The notes: generated from the sequence alone by a model not told the origin. A stretch of 64,000 nucleotides of DNA from Helichrysum umbraculigerum (GCA_949592205.1 CATIUR010000011.1:3162001-3226000), one strand, 5' to 3'; shown: positions 35,801 to 47,000, counted from the stretch's first letter. Made by a program: numbers and translations.

Positions 35801-36515
35801 TAGGACAATGATCAGATAATCCAAAAGGCATAAATTCAACATTTGCTCTTGGATATTTATCTAAAAAACCAATGTTACCCATGACCCTATCAAGTTTCTT
35901 TAAAACCCCCTTATTACTTCCCGTAGCATGCATTTTTTGAATCCAAGTAAAATGGAAACCAGAATGATTTATATCATCCACCTCAATATTCTCAACACAA
36001 TCCCTAAAATCCTGCATTGGTTTGGTAACATCAGAAAAACCAGTAGACTTATCTTCTGGATTTAAACTGACATTAAAGTCACCAACAACCAACCAAGGAT
36101 CATTACCCACCAAATGCTTCTGAATAAACAAATCTCTCCATAATTCCATTCTTTCATTATCATCATTAGAAGCATAAATAAAAGAACAGAAGAATTGCTT
36201 ACCACTACTAATTTGCTGAAGCTTACAGTGAATAAGCTGATTGGTTTGATGAATTACATTGCAATGCACCTCATTCTGATCCCATCCAAGAATGATTCTA
36301 GTTCTACCAGAACATTGAGTACTATTTGAAGCCCAACTCCAATTACCAAAAACTTTCTTAGTTACTTTGACCAGATTATTGGTCAAAACCTTTGTTTCCA
36401 CAACACAACACACACTACATCTACTTTCCTGCACCAAATTCACAACTTCCTTTTGTTTAGAGTCCAAATTTAGACCCCTAATATTCCAACATGCAACTTT
36501 AAACATGGATAACAT
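32805..36515 (-). CDS. ORF2: LINE ORF2: endonuclease-reverse transcriptase
   Basis: The ATG at 36515 (MLSMFKVACWNIRGLN) gives 1236 aa; upstream codons lack an ATG. Residues 1-230 are an APE-type endonuclease that nicks target DNA (WNIRGLN, VVETKV, VVGDFNV, LDRVMGN, LSDHCPM). RT is central: FKVDIQKAYDTVNWDF, GLRQGDPLSPYLF and the catalytic FADDVLMFS (about residue 700). The C-terminal part has the plant L1 zf-RVT domain (HKLVWFTQNIPRHAFMLW, CAFCNQVHDSHNHLFIEC). It overlaps ORF1 by 17 bases in another frame. The length is usual for plant L1. All motifs are intact, so it may still be active. Confidence 0.93.
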   Translation of the reverse strand: MLSMFKVACWNIRGLNLDSKQKEVVNLVQESRCSVCCVVETKVLTNNLVKVTKKVFGNWSWASNSTQCSGRTRIILGWDQNEVHCNVIHQTNQLIHCKLQQISSGKQFFCSFIYASNDDNERMELWRDLFIQKHLVGNDPWLVVGDFNVSLNPEDKSTGFSDVTKPMQDFRDCVENIEVDDINHSGFHFTWIQKMHATGSNKGVLKKLDRVMGNIGFLDKYPRANVEFMPFGLSDHCPMMIVIPNMARRKPRPFKYNNHLSYKAEFIPMVQEVWDQRVDGFTMFSVVTKLKAVKKKMRTLNSMKGNVSDKVKMLREELSRAQQAVMSDPENAELRAEECAYFNAFKEASIDEERLLIQKSKVQWLREGDSNTAYFHKAIKGRINRSRVEVIEDVSGSRFVDNEVPDQFVKYYEALLGKDHAVEAINNPGNLFPNKISIAEADYMIRNVEECEIKAALWSIDDSKSPGPDGFSSRFFKAAWPVIGNEVCKAVMDFFNNGKLLGEVNATIIALVPKNQCPKSVTDYRPISCCNVLYKIISKVLANRIKNCLDDIVDINQSAFIPNRQISDNILLAQELMKGYNWKKGKHRCAFKVDIQKAYDTVNWDFLENILKYFGFHGTMVKWLMVCIRSPSFAISVNGDQYGFFKGKRGLRQGDPLSPYLFTLVMEVLNLCLKRRIAEHGNFKYHPECKKLKLTHLCFADDVLMFSKSDRSSVSILKAALHEFGLYSGLTPNISKSTIFLGNVTNQEREDICNLMPYEVGKFPVRYLGLPLIASSLHQKDCLSLVDKVKKRVKDWKNKSLSFAGRLQLIQSVLASIQVYWLSMFMLPKSVIVDIERLMRDFPWRGYDNSRGLAKVAWKDVCFPKSQGGLGIRSISDWNTTLLSKHVWNLVSGKKSLWVQWIKEYRVKGRNFWDIGIGDNASCCWKYILRMRESVRMKFFHRVGDGKDTSLWFDYWHPAGPLCKIISDKDISESRLGKDCKVADLSRNGLWVWPYDFLDNYGTVLSAYNPVLIEGIKDRLKWRDSMGRIKDFNVGIAWDDMRQSRDTVHWHKLVWFTQNIPRHAFMLWVAVLGRLSTHDRLDKWEVQHNQVCAFCNQVHDSHNHLFIECDYVKEVWKDFKGQAKMDDIIDLILADKITWFGLVDVLAAKPCNSGIWSIIRRLLIGAIVYFIWQERNLRLFQGKERSYGMLCQQIKEIIKMRLMGLKILSTMQSKLASEIWGFSLFAMTKSINSDLS

Positions 36516-39030
36516 TTTGATCAGCACTAGCACTAGGATCTCCCTGTACTAGATTGTCACCCTCCAAATCATCTTGATTAACAAAAATAGATGTACCATC
36601 ATCTTCTGACAATACCTCATCTTCATCAACTATATCATCAGGAACATCAATACCAGCACACTCACAATGAAATTTAAAAAATTTTACCTCATTAGCATCC
36701 CACATTTGTAGCTCTGCCTTTGTTGGTAATTTTCCCTTGTGAACATATTTCTTTATATTCTCTTTTTGACTCTTCCATAACTTCCACCTAGTATCATAAA
36801 TGTCCTGCATCTGATCAGCAATAAAATCTTCATTTTCACCCAACACAGAATATACATTTGATGTCTTTAATGGCATATTTCTACCCTCTCCCTTTTGCAA
36901 AATGACAGCTGCTGCTGATGACTTGCCTTTAGCCTTACCCTGAATATTATTACAATCATTAACTACAACTTTATCTTGATTCTTTTGCACCCGATTCTGA
37001 TCATTCACACTGACATTTGGAACACTACTGTTCAGCTTATTCAAACCACTACCAGATACCCCTATACTACTGCCCACATTCTGATTTTGATTCCCAACTT
37101 TTTTATTTGAACCTCTATTATTATTACCACCAGAATTAACATTACTTCCTTGCCTTTGCATACTAGTAGCACCTTGACCAAATCTCTGATTCTGCACATT
37201 CCTTGTAATGAATTGAGGAGGTTTGACCATAGTTTGGCCATGTACATCTTTAATAATTCTATTCTTTCTGCCCATAATTTGCCAACCCTCATCAGTATCC
37301 ATACTCTTTTTCAATTGCAGTGATTTAGTATCCTCCTCTTTTTTCTTCTTAGCCTCAATCTCTTCCATAGTTAATGGCCTTTTCTCACACTTGGCAAAAA
37401 CATGTCCAAAAACTTTGCAATGACTACACAAGGGAGGTTTCCATTGATACCCAACCTTCAAATCCAATATTTTACCAGCCATACTACCCTTAGCAGGATA
37501 AACAAGCTTCACAGAATCTGGTAAGTCCTTATTTGCAGTGACTTCAACAAGAATCCTAGCATAGCCTGCTTTCCCAGTTTGTTTCAAACATCTTTCCTTT
37601 GTTACTTTGTCCATAACAATAGGCTTCCCGATTCTACTCACAATCTGACTAATACTTCCCCCATTCCATAATTCAATTGGCAAATCAATTAAAGATATCC
37701 ATAAAGGCACCACATTAGGTTCAATCTTTTCTAAACAAAGACCTGGTTCCCACCTTTTCAAGAACAATGGAACATTCTCAATCAACCAAGGCCCACTTTC
37801 AAGTACCTTTAACATACCCTCTTCAGTTTCAAAACGAAAGAAATAATAACCATACGTGTTTACAGAAATATCCTTAATCCCATATACTCTCCACATCCTC
37901 CTCAAATTGTTATTCACAATTAAGAAGTTCATTTTAACTCCAACAAAATAACCATAAATTGACATAGCATAAGCTTTACTAGTATTCTCAATAAACTCAC
38001 CTTTCAAATGAACCACCTCCTCACCATTTGGCAAAACAAAAGGAGGAATAAATTCCATCTTAGTCAATTCATCAACATTACCAGATCCAGCAACAGTACT
38101 AGCAAAGCTTTTGGGAACAACATCATCCATAACCTGATCCTGTTCATTTTCAGAAACTAAACCAGCAGAGAAAGCAGTAGGTCTAGCACCAAGAATTGAT
38201 AAATTCTTTCTAAAAGCAACCTCAGGATTAACACTTTTTCCAATATCAGCAACTGATTTAACACCATGCGAAAATGAAAGATCAACAGACTTCATTGTTC
38301 TATCAAATTCATCACTAACTACATTACCATGCTTAACCCTTTCACCAGGTGAAATTGGTCCACCACTCCTAACCACTCCACCTAGTAAAGTTCTTATCAG
38401 CATACGAGTTTTAGGTGTTACCAATTTAGACACCCCTTTCATTCTAACCTTTTTAACAGCATTCAATGTAACAGTTTCATCATTACCAGGCTTAGCAAAC
38501 GAGTAAACAGAATTCATACCATAATCACCAATATTACGTTGTTTGAGCTGCAATTCCTGACTACTAAATCGCTTTTTACGCCTCAATGACTTTGTTTTAG
38601 CACCAACCATAACAGCCTCAGACATGGCCGATTTGGGTGTTACAAAATGTTCAGAATCAATGTCATTTAAATCCACTTTCGAAGTCGGAATAGTATGATA
38701 AGGAGTAGAAATATACCTTTTAGCCGATTGATTTTCATTTTCACCATCAATTTCTTCTCTGACAGAAATACTGTCAGAGTCGCCATGAACAGCAGAAGAA
38801 TCAATACTAGTAGCTAAAATGGATTCAAGATTAGAACGATGTGTTGCAGTGTTACCAGCATCACTCGAATTCACTTTGGGAGAATTTTGACCTATATTAT
38901 CATGAATATCAGCCATAACCTCATCTTCAAAGTTTCGAACAGCAGAAACAGGGTTTTGAATATTTTGGGTCTTAGATCTCAGATTTATTACATCTGGAGG
39001 ATCCGGAGGAACACTCAGTAGTGATTTCAT
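36499..39030 (-). CDS. ORF1: LINE ORF1: RNA-binding protein (843 aa)
   Basis: The ATG is at 39030. The middle part (about residues 340-560) is the DUF4283-type domain of plant L1 ORF1 (AMSIYGYFVGVKMNF, WRVYGIKDISVNTYGYYFFRF, GPWLIENVPLFLKRWEPG). It is followed by a CCHC_4 zinc knuckle (CSHCKVFGHVFAKC, about 533-546) and an Asn/Gly/Gln-rich stretch. The C-terminus is acidic. ORF1 binds the LINE RNA and forms the ribonucleoprotein with ORF2. The N-terminal 300 residues are poorly structured and I do not recognise them. Confidence 0.9.
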   Translation of the reverse strand: MKSLLSVPPDPPDVINLRSKTQNIQNPVSAVRNFEDEVMADIHDNIGQNSPKVNSSDAGNTATHRSNLESILATSIDSSAVHGDSDSISVREEIDGENENQSAKRYISTPYHTIPTSKVDLNDIDSEHFVTPKSAMSEAVMVGAKTKSLRRKKRFSSQELQLKQRNIGDYGMNSVYSFAKPGNDETVTLNAVKKVRMKGVSKLVTPKTRMLIRTLLGGVVRSGGPISPGERVKHGNVVSDEFDRTMKSVDLSFSHGVKSVADIGKSVNPEVAFRKNLSILGARPTAFSAGLVSENEQDQVMDDVVPKSFASTVAGSGNVDELTKMEFIPPFVLPNGEEVVHLKGEFIENTSKAYAMSIYGYFVGVKMNFLIVNNNLRRMWRVYGIKDISVNTYGYYFFRFETEEGMLKVLESGPWLIENVPLFLKRWEPGLCLEKIEPNVVPLWISLIDLPIELWNGGSISQIVSRIGKPIVMDKVTKERCLKQTGKAGYARILVEVTANKDLPDSVKLVYPAKGSMAGKILDLKVGYQWKPPLCSHCKVFGHVFAKCEKRPLTMEEIEAKKKKEEDTKSLQLKKSMDTDEGWQIMGRKNRIIKDVHGQTMVKPPQFITRNVQNQRFGQGATSMQRQGSNVNSGGNNNRGSNKKVGNQNQNVGSSIGVSGSGLNKLNSSVPNVSVNDQNRVQKNQDKVVVNDCNNIQGKAKGKSSAAAVILQKGEGRNMPLKTSNVYSVLGENEDFIADQMQDIYDTRWKLWKSQKENIKKYVHKGKLPTKAELQMWDANEVKFFKFHCECAGIDVPDDIVDEDEVLSEDDGTSIFVNQDDLEGDNLVQGDPSASADQNVIHV

Positions 39031-39202
39031 GATTTTGTGATGGAAATCAGTACGAAAACAGTAAGATTACAGCAAGAAATCAAGGATTTAGCGATCAAAA
39101 CCAACTCACAGCTCAAATCGCCCCGTAGAGAGAAAATTAGAGAGAGAATGTTAGAGAGAGAAAAAAATTACGCAAATGATTTTCCATTAGACAGATTAAG
39201 TT

Positions 39203-39213
39203 TAGGGGGAGAT
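39203..39213 (+). other. Polypurine tract of element A
   Basis: The text taggggga-ga lies directly before the 3' LTR TG. It lies outside the LINE duplication, so the LINE landed only about a dozen bases upstream of it. Confidence 0.8.
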
Positions 39214-39857
39214 TGTTGGGTCAAAATTGTTTAAAACTGTTTGTGTTGAAGGATGAAACTGTTTACATAAAGCTACAACTGATAGAAGAAATCTGAAGAG
39301 AAGACAAGTGTTACAACTGATTGAAGATAGATTTCAACTGATAGTTATGTGTCTGTAAGTAGTTAAAACTGCTTATGTATCTGTAACTGTTAGTTATATA
39401 TGTAGCAGTTAACACTGATTATATATTTGTACTTAGTCTTTTATTACAATTGAAGCAGTTACCACTGAATGTGTAATAGTCACAACTGTTTACTTCAGAA
39501 TGGTAGTTACAACTGTTTATGATTTTGTGATAAGTATGAGTCGGTTATGGAAGTTATTTTATTCCATATTTGTAGGAGATTGTATAGGACTCTATATGTT
39601 ATAAATAGAGATCCTTTAGACCTAGATAGGTTAATGATTTTTTCGCAGCTTCAAGGTTTTCTGTAACCCTAATACATCAAGTGTATTCGTCTTATATCAT
39701 TAATAAGATTGAAGCTTTCGGTATATTATTGTGTTCATTAATTTAATTAATATTCATTGATCTTCTTAATATTATTGAGTGTGATTCCGCAACTTCTCAA
39801 TAATACATTCAAGGCTTATTACGTACGATTGTTTATTAAGTTAAACAGGGACTAACA
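39214..39857 (+). repeat. 3' LTR of element A
   Basis: The 644 bp pair with 17927-18616. It lacks the 48-base segment and differs by about 20 substitutions, concentrated near 39630-39650 and 39730-39750. It ends gggactaaca followed by the GCTGT duplication at 39858-39862. TATA is at 39600-39607. Confidence 0.92.
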
Positions 39858-39913
39858 GCTGTCGTCAGAAGATCAGCTGTAAATGTGCTTGCTGTAGTAG
39901 TCGGAATCGGCTC

Positions 39914-40042
39914 CTAACGTACTAAGTCAACAATTTCCTAAAAACATTAGACAAAAATTTAATAAGTAATTGTTACAGATTACTCTGTCTCAATCTCTAA
40001 TTAATTTTGTAATACTTGTAGTACTAAACTTAAATCTCATAC
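39914..40042 (-). other. Predicted intron 2 of B ORF3
   Basis: Donor GCTAAG|GTATGA and acceptor TACGTTAG|GA bound 129 AT-rich bases with a stop right after the donor. Splicing is phase 0 and continues an open frame of 17 codons up to, and then through, the element A insertion site. Confidence 0.6.
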
Positions 40043-40113
40043 CTTAGCAGGTACAGACATCGGTTCAGACTCTACCGATATCACCGTCTCGACGTGAGGT
40101 GTAACTTGAGCAA

Positions 40114-40191
40114 CTGTCACAGAATTAACTGTCTCAGTTTAACTCCTGATAAACAACAAGTTAAGATTATCTAACTTTGTATAATACTAAC
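40114..40191 (-). other. Predicted intron 1 of B ORF3
   Basis: Donor GAAG|GTTAGT and acceptor TGTGACAG|TT bound 78 bases. Unspliced, the frame meets TAG just after the donor. Spliced (phase 1), it enters a 71-base open exon. The length is near the lower limit for plant introns. Confidence 0.5.
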
Positions 40192-41505
40192 CTTCTCTAA
40201 TGGTCAAAGTCCTCGACCTCTTCCTCAAAGGAGTTTCAACCTCCTCAGGACTTTCCTCCATAATACTCTTACCCTTCCTTTTCTTTTCAGAAATAGACGT
40301 AGGAGGCGAAGGTGTATTCTCATAATCATCATCTGAAGCCGTTTCACCATCACGACCTCCAGATGATCTAACAGAATCCTTAACCGGTACAACAACTGAT
40401 CTATCTTGCTGTCTCTGCTCCCCCTCAGGTATTGCAACCTCTGAATTTGCAGCCTTAGCTTCAGCTACCTGTTCCGGTGCAATCTCAAAGAACAGATCAA
40501 TTTCCCTCAACTCGGGATCTTGTGCCTCGTCATTTTGATCTAGCACCTCCTGCACTATCTGTGCAGCAACATCTGGGTTCACCTGTTCCCCAGCATGTCC
40601 CGGTTGTTCCAACACGTCCTCCAAAAGCTCTTGTGGACCTTCAGCAGGACCCACATCATCAATAGGCTCTGGAACAGCAGCAGGAGCAACAACATCTAGC
40701 CAACCATGATTTGGTGGCGTCACATAGGCAGGATCGACAATATAACCAAAAAGTGGTCGCTCCTCAGGCTTAACCACCCCTTCCTTCCGCACAGTTTGCA
40801 AAAACATAGCATTGTATCCTCTGAGCCCAATAGTATCTACACGCAAGTGTGGCTCAGGAATAACAAGCTCTGGCAGACGAGCTCTAATAATCAGCATACA
40901 AAAACGCGGGTAAACCATAAATCGTGATCTGACAGAACCCGAAATCTGTCTAGCTAACTCGCCAAAAATGTAATCACAAAACTGTATGGTTTATTGTAAA
41001 CCAGTGACAGTACTGCCGATACAAGAGCAGGGCTCAACTCATCAAAACCACCCTTCTTCGGTGCAAAAACCGTGTTCATCACATGCCATAGAAACCTCCA
41101 CTGACCAATAACCAGAGGCTTCTAGAATTGACGTCCTCTTCTATCACCCGTATATCCCATGCGTCCAATAGCTCCCTCGATAAAATCCATGGGATACTCC
41201 AAATCCCCATTCTCTTGCTCTTCCGTACCAAGCTGCAAAATTTCTCTAAGATTACCAGGGGTAAAAACAATCGGTTGATTATTGACCGTTGTTCTAATCT
41301 CTGGTGGATTGACCGATTTGTCATACTCTATACCCGTCCAGAAATCAGTCAGAATCGCCTGAGAAATAGGTGGAGATGCTGTAACAGCATATCGAATACG
41401 TGAGCGTGCCAAAAATGTAAGCACCTGAGCTACTTTGCTAGCTCCCTTTGCACGTACATCCAAATCAACTAGAATGTTGTGACCTTTGTCGAATTGTCGT
41501 GCCAT

Positions 41506-44026
41506 ATCTGTAGAAACACAAATGACAACAACAATCTAAAGCACGTTAATAAATTTTAAACTATAACATATTATGAAAATGTAATCATCAAATGTCTTAA
41601 TTTTAAATTATATATATAACTTGTTACATGATTGTCTCAAGTCGTATACATAATTATCTAACATACATAACTTATACCGAATAAGTCATAAGTTCAATAT
41701 GTAGATTTCCATTAATCACTTGTAAATTTAAAATTCTCAAGTCGTTAACGTTTTATAAAACCAATATATATGTTATACCGCTAATATAAAATTAGGACAC
41801 GTCACTCAATTACATTTTGAATCGGTAGACTTTCGATATATATATATATACATTGTCATAGGAATCCAAAATATACTAGTTATTACTTAAAAAAGTCTTA
41901 ACTCTTATAAAAACTTTTTTTTTTTTTTTAATTTATCTAAGTTCTGGACTCGCATAAGACACATATCCGAATCGAGTTCAACTCAATTCGCATCTCAACT
42001 CGCAATTGGATTCGCAGTCAATTGAACTCGCTAATCAAGTCGATCCGCAGGTCAACTCGGCAGTCGATCCACTAATCAACTCGATCCGCTAGTCAACTCG
42101 CTGCGAGTTGAATCAAAAACTGAACTCGTTCGATGAACTCCCGTCGCGAGGTTAAAATTAAAATCGATGATTTTGTAAGTTTTAACACAATCAATCGATA
42201 CATTCACATTTATTAAGGTTCGTTTAACATTAACCACAATGATTCGTGTTCTAACAGTTCTTTAATCTACGTGAATCGATCAAACATTAAACTGAAACCC
42301 TAAGTTTATAAAAACTTCGATTTCTCGTTAATTATATGGTGAAATCCGTTGTTATATACCTCAAAATGTTCGCAATGAAGTGATGTACAAAACTACGGAT
42401 TCAAAAACTCGTTCTCGTGTGTATAAGATCAAAATCAAACGAAAATATAGGTTTCGCCTAGTTTTCGCCGATAAGTGGATCCGCACAGAATGAGTGAGCT
42501 CGCGAGATATTGTGGATTCGGTGGTCTGTTGACTCGTTTGACCTCCCCTTTATACTCTGTATTCGATTCGCGAGATTTCAAGTGGATCCGCAAGTTTGAC
42601 TAGTCAAACTCGCAGAATGAAATAAAAACGCGAATTAAATGCTAAGTATAAATTAAAAACCCATCATTTGTACAAGTCTAAAATAAAATGATAGTTCACT
42701 TGTATTTGTTACGATTGTTCAACTTAAAATAGAAATATTCAGTATAATTTAATTCCAAAGGGTAAATTCTAATAAATACAAAAACTTTAATTAAACATAA
42801 AAATAAAATAAAATAAGATAAAAACACAATTATATAGACATTGGTATTATGTACCATTTTATTAATCACTTGAGCAAAACAAAATACATAAACAAAATGA
42901 ATAAGACTTTATCTGCTTAGGGATCATATTAGTAAGAACAAGCAACTAATTATTTATTTAAAAGTCTAAGCAGATTGGTAGTATACATACCTCGTGAAAT
43001 TCAAATAAATTACTATAAAATTACAACTAAATGCATCATTTATACCTATATATTTATAAAATTATATCTTAGGTACCTTTATCCACATAGCATAATTAAT
43101 AAATACATTACTCACATAAAGTGAATATTTTAATTATAGACAGTTCAAGACGATTACCGGTATTATGATCCACATAAACAAATTATACTCAATTTTCTAA
43201 GCAAGCACTTTATTGTTAGTATGAATATTATCAAGTGCTTCCTATTATATGACATACTGAAGAATTTCAAGTAAAACTCATAACACTGCATCATTAAATT
43301 TCAAGGTAGTGGTTACTACATGATGTATCTTTTCGAAACATATAACATACACTTGAATTTTAAGGTTAGACAAATATCAGACATATCTTGAATATGCTAT
43401 GTTATCCAAGTCTGTACTTAGCACAACAAAGGATCCCTTCTAGCATAATTCAAGATACATTTGAGAATATTAATTTAATTAAAGGCTTCAGATCTGTACT
43501 CAGTACAACAAAGTTACCACTAATTAAGTTAATACCCATATTGCTACTATTTGTCAATTAAAATCAAAATGCATGATAACAGTGTATGGCAATACCATCA
43601 TTCAACAATTAAGACTAATGTCATACATCATAGAATAGTAACACATGATAATAAACACGTAGTTAATTAACTTCTTAAGGCTTAGAAAATTTCATATAAT
43701 TGCCTACCAGTATGATCAAATAAATATAAACACATACCTGATAGAACCGTTGTAGTTCTAAAGCAACTTTATTTGAACCTACTACCATATCATACTTAGG
43801 ACTTAAGCTTATTATTGTGAAGCTTATTCTCCTAATGTACTATCATTTTCCTTAGTTTTTGCAGATAAAAACTTAAAATATTTTGCAGAATATTATATTT
43901 ATATTCTTTAATAAAGGCGATTCCCCTTGGGTAACATGCAAATGAATGCCATACGCCTTTTTTTTTTTTTTTTTTTTAAACACATAGAAATATTAACTAT
44001 TACATAAGATACCCTTGGAAGACTAA
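41506..44026 (-). other. pol-ORF3 spacer of element B
   Basis: These 2.5 kb have no open frame of note. From the pol side they contain an A-run (T run at 43958-43977), then phrases also found in the D spacer: tctgcttagggatcatat (B about 42910, D about 55600), gtctgtacttagcacaacaaagg against atctgtacaaagtacaacagagg (43410 / 55990), and aattaagactaatgtcatacatcat against aattaagacttatgtcatacatcat (43605 / 56187). The part near ORF3 carries the motif arrays at 41945-42130 and 42478-42612. The conservation suggests a function such as a promoter or 3'-end formation. Confidence 0.6.
41945..42130 (-). promoter_or_regulatory. ACTCGC/GATCCGC motif array before B ORF3
   Basis: There are about fifteen copies of words such as aactcgc, gattcgc, cgatccgc and gcgagttg, in both orientations, including ccgcaggtcaactcgg. 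The class is the same as in the C LTR and the gypsy E1 LTR, with an exact 14-mer shared with E1. A second, sparser cluster (ggatccgca, gagctcgcgaga, gattcgcgaga, aactcgcag) lies at 42478-42612. Confidence 0.6.
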
Positions 44027-47000
44027 TCACTCTGGATTTCTCATTCCGTTCAGTTGAACCAACGTCTCAAATCTTGCTATGTCGAACGCCTTTGTGTATA
44101 AGTCTGCTAAGTTATCCAATGATGGAACCTTAACTAACTTTATCAACTTCTTCTCAACACAATCTCTAATAAAATGATGTCGAATATCAATATGCTTAGT
44201 TTTACTGTGCTTCACCGGATTATTGGTGATCGACATAGTTGATTCATTATCAATCATCATAGGAGTATTGGTTATATTTAACCCGTAATCCCGCAGTTGC
44301 TGTTGAATCCATAGAACTTGAGAGCAACAGCTGCCAGCTGCAACATACTCAGCTTCACATGTAGAAATGGCTACCGAGGTTTGCTTCTTGCACTGCCAGG
44401 ATACTAATCTACCTCCTAGGAATTGACATCCTCCAGTCGTAGATTACCTAATCTGATTGCATCCTCCATAATCCGAATCAGTATAAGCTACGAGATCTAA
44501 GTCTCCATCAATCGGATACCAAAGACCCAGCTTAGGTTTCCCTTTGAGGTAACGAAAGATTCGTTTAACAGCTTGCATATGTGACTCTTTCGGATTAGCC
44601 TGATATCTTGCACATAAACATACAGCAAACATTATGTCAGGCCTAGAGGCTGTTAGATACATTAGTGATCCGATCATGGCTCTATAAAGAGTTGGATCCA
44701 CATCACTATCACTCGATGTATCTGGACCTAATCCATGATTGACTGGAATTGGAGTATTGTAGACCTTACTTTCATCCATCTTAAAGCATTCTAATAGCTC
44801 ATATGTATATTTAGATTGATGAATAAAGAATCCATCCTTCTTTTGATCAACTTGTAATCCTAAGAAGAAATTCAACTCTCCCATTGCAGACATTTCAAAC
44901 CTTTTTCTCATGACTTTCTCGAATTCTTGACACATCTTTTCATCAGACGATCCAAAGATAATGTCATCAACATAAACTTGCACGAGAAGAAAGTCTTTCT
45001 TCTTCCACTTTACAAACAGTGTACTATCAATTGATCCTCTTGTAAATCCATTCTCAAGTAGATACGTTGATAGTGTTCCATACCACATCCTTGGTGCTTG
45101 ATGTAATCCATATAGAGCCTTATTCAAACGATATACTCTATCTGGATACTCAGGATCAGCAAACCCTGGCGGTTGTGAAACATACACCAATTCTTCCACT
45201 TTGCAATACAAGAAGGCACTCTTAACATCCAACTGATAAACCTTTATACCATAATATGATGCGAATGCTAAGAACACTCTAATTGCTTCTAGCCTAGCAA
45301 CTGGTGCAAACACTTCATTGTAATCTATACCCTCTTGTTGATTAAAACCTTGAACCACTAGACGAGCTTTATTGCGAGTAACGATTCCTTTATCATCTTT
45401 CTTGCACTTAAATACCCATCTAGTTCCAATTGGATATTCTCCCTTTGGTAGGTCAACCAACTCCCATACTTGTAATTTTGTGAACTGAGATAGTTCTTCT
45501 TTCATTGCTTCTACCCACGAACTTTCTTTTAGAGCCATTTGAACATTTTTCGGCTCAACTTGTGAGATAAAGCATGAATGTAGACATTGATTAGGAATCC
45601 CTGTCTCTTTCAATGCAGTATACAAGCTTTGGTATTCTAAATTTTCAGACGTACTAGCTTTTGATTGAGTCCTTGTTTGAACAGGAGTATTAATATCACC
45701 GATGATGTTTTCAACGGGATGATTCTTACTCGTTCTAGTTGAAGCAACAGGCTCAACTGGAATCTCATCTCCTAAGTTAGTACCGATTTCTTCAAGAACA
45801 CTATGTTGTTCAGGAATGTCTTCCAAATCTGGTACACCCACTTTAGATAGCTGTGAGTTATCAATACCCATATATATTCTTAACTCTCTTAGTGGTGTGA
45901 GAATTTCATCCACTAATTTGTCAGTCAGCTCTTCTTCATTTAGAGGTGTATCTACTTTAGATTTTTGAGATCCACTAGTAGATGGTTGATTTGGATCAAC
46001 ATTTGTCTTGATTCCAGAATTCGAAACACTCGATGTTGAAGTATGGCCAGTATCCACATCTTCAGACAATAAATGTTCACCTATCTCTGAATCACTGACA
46101 TAGTCACTAATAGGAACTTTAAATTATGCAAAAAGATCATAATAATCAAATTGCTAATCTAAGACCTTATGAACATCCGGTGAATAGCTCGTAACTTCAA
46201 TGTTATAAACTACTTCCAAACGTCATGTGACTTTATTAAAGACTCTCTTGTTTGGCGAATTGGGCATATAACCTAGGAAAAATCCTTCATCAGCCTTCTC
46301 ACTAAATTTAGCTTGATGTCCAGTCTTTAATATGGTGCATGAAACTCCAAAGGGTTCAAACCCTTTTAAGTTAGGTTTCTTATTGTTTAAAAGCTCATAA
46401 CAAGTCTTGTTATGTCTTTTAACTGTAAGAACACTATTGAGAACATAACATGCTGTATTCACCGCTTCTGCCCAAAAGATAACCGGAAGCTTTGAATCAG
46501 CAATCGTTATTCTAGCAGCTTCAATCAACGTTCTATTCTTCCTTTCAGCTACACCATTCTGTTGAGGTTCATAAGGTGCACTGAATTGATGTAATATCCC
46601 TTTGCTTAATTAATAGATATTCAACGTTGAATTCTTAAACTCTGTTCCATTATCACTACGAATACGCTTCACTCTCTTTTTATAGACATTCTCTACCAGA
46701 TCAAAGAACTCAATTAGAATTCCTGGAGTTTCATCCTTAGATCCCAAAAAGAATACCCACGAGAATCTAGAATAATCATCTGTGACAACCAAATAGTACC
46801 ATTTGCCACCTAGACTTCTCTTGCTTATAGGGCCGAAGAGATCCATATGTAGCAATTCAAATGGCGAGGAGATAGAGTTTTCAGTCTTAGATCTGTGTGG
46901 TTTCTTGTGCTGCTTTCCTTTCATGCAAGGAACACACTTATCTTCAGACTCAAAACGTTTTTGTGGTACACCTAGAACCAAACCATTTTTGGTTACGTAA

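Larger units (their letters stand above)
31536..39189 (-). mobile_element. Full-length L1-type LINE (G) inside element A
   Basis: A 7.65-kb non-LTR retrotransposon lies on the minus strand. Its poly(A) is seen as the T run at 31536-31554. The target-site duplication is gacatattaag at 31525-31535 and gacagattaag at 39190-39200, 11 bases with one mismatch. It carries a short 5' UTR rich in CT repeats (39031-39189), ORF1, ORF2 and an additional 3' open frame. Both main ORFs are uninterrupted, so it is young. It separates ORF3 of element A from the A polypurine tract and 3' LTR. Confidence 0.92.
17927..39857 (+). mobile_element. Copia element A with third ORF (21.9 kb incl. nested inserts)
   Basis: This is a full-length plus-strand copia element: 5' LTR 17927-18616, primer site, gag-pol 18716-27588 (interrupted by solo LTR F), spacer, ORF3 28225-31461, LINE G insertion, polypurine tract and 3' LTR 39214-39857. 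The target duplication GCTGT is seen at 17922-17926 and 39858-39862. Without the two inserts it would be about 11.7 kb. The LTRs differ at roughly 20 positions by eye plus a 48-base indel, so it is older than element D. RT and gag type fit the Sirevirus/SIRE branch. Confidence 0.9.
39863..41505 (-). pseudogene. ORF3 of element B, 5' part (exons 1-3)
   Basis: The ATG at 41505 (MARQFDKGHN) starts exon 1 with the conserved N-terminal domain (FLARSRIRYAVTASPPIS, FWTGIEYD, NLREILQL, IGRMGYTG). A TAG at 41119-41121 and a one-base frameshift near 40970-40985 break it; the domain resumes as FMVYPRFCMLII at 40918. An acidic/Glu-Pro part and a basic KKRKGKS/RKRSRT patch follow. Exon 1 ends at 40192; intron 1 (40114-40191), exon 2 (40113-40043), intron 2 (39914-40042) and the start of exon 3 (39913-39863) follow. 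Exon 3 then runs straight on at 17926 across the A insertion. All three inferred junctions keep the frame. Confidence 0.75.
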
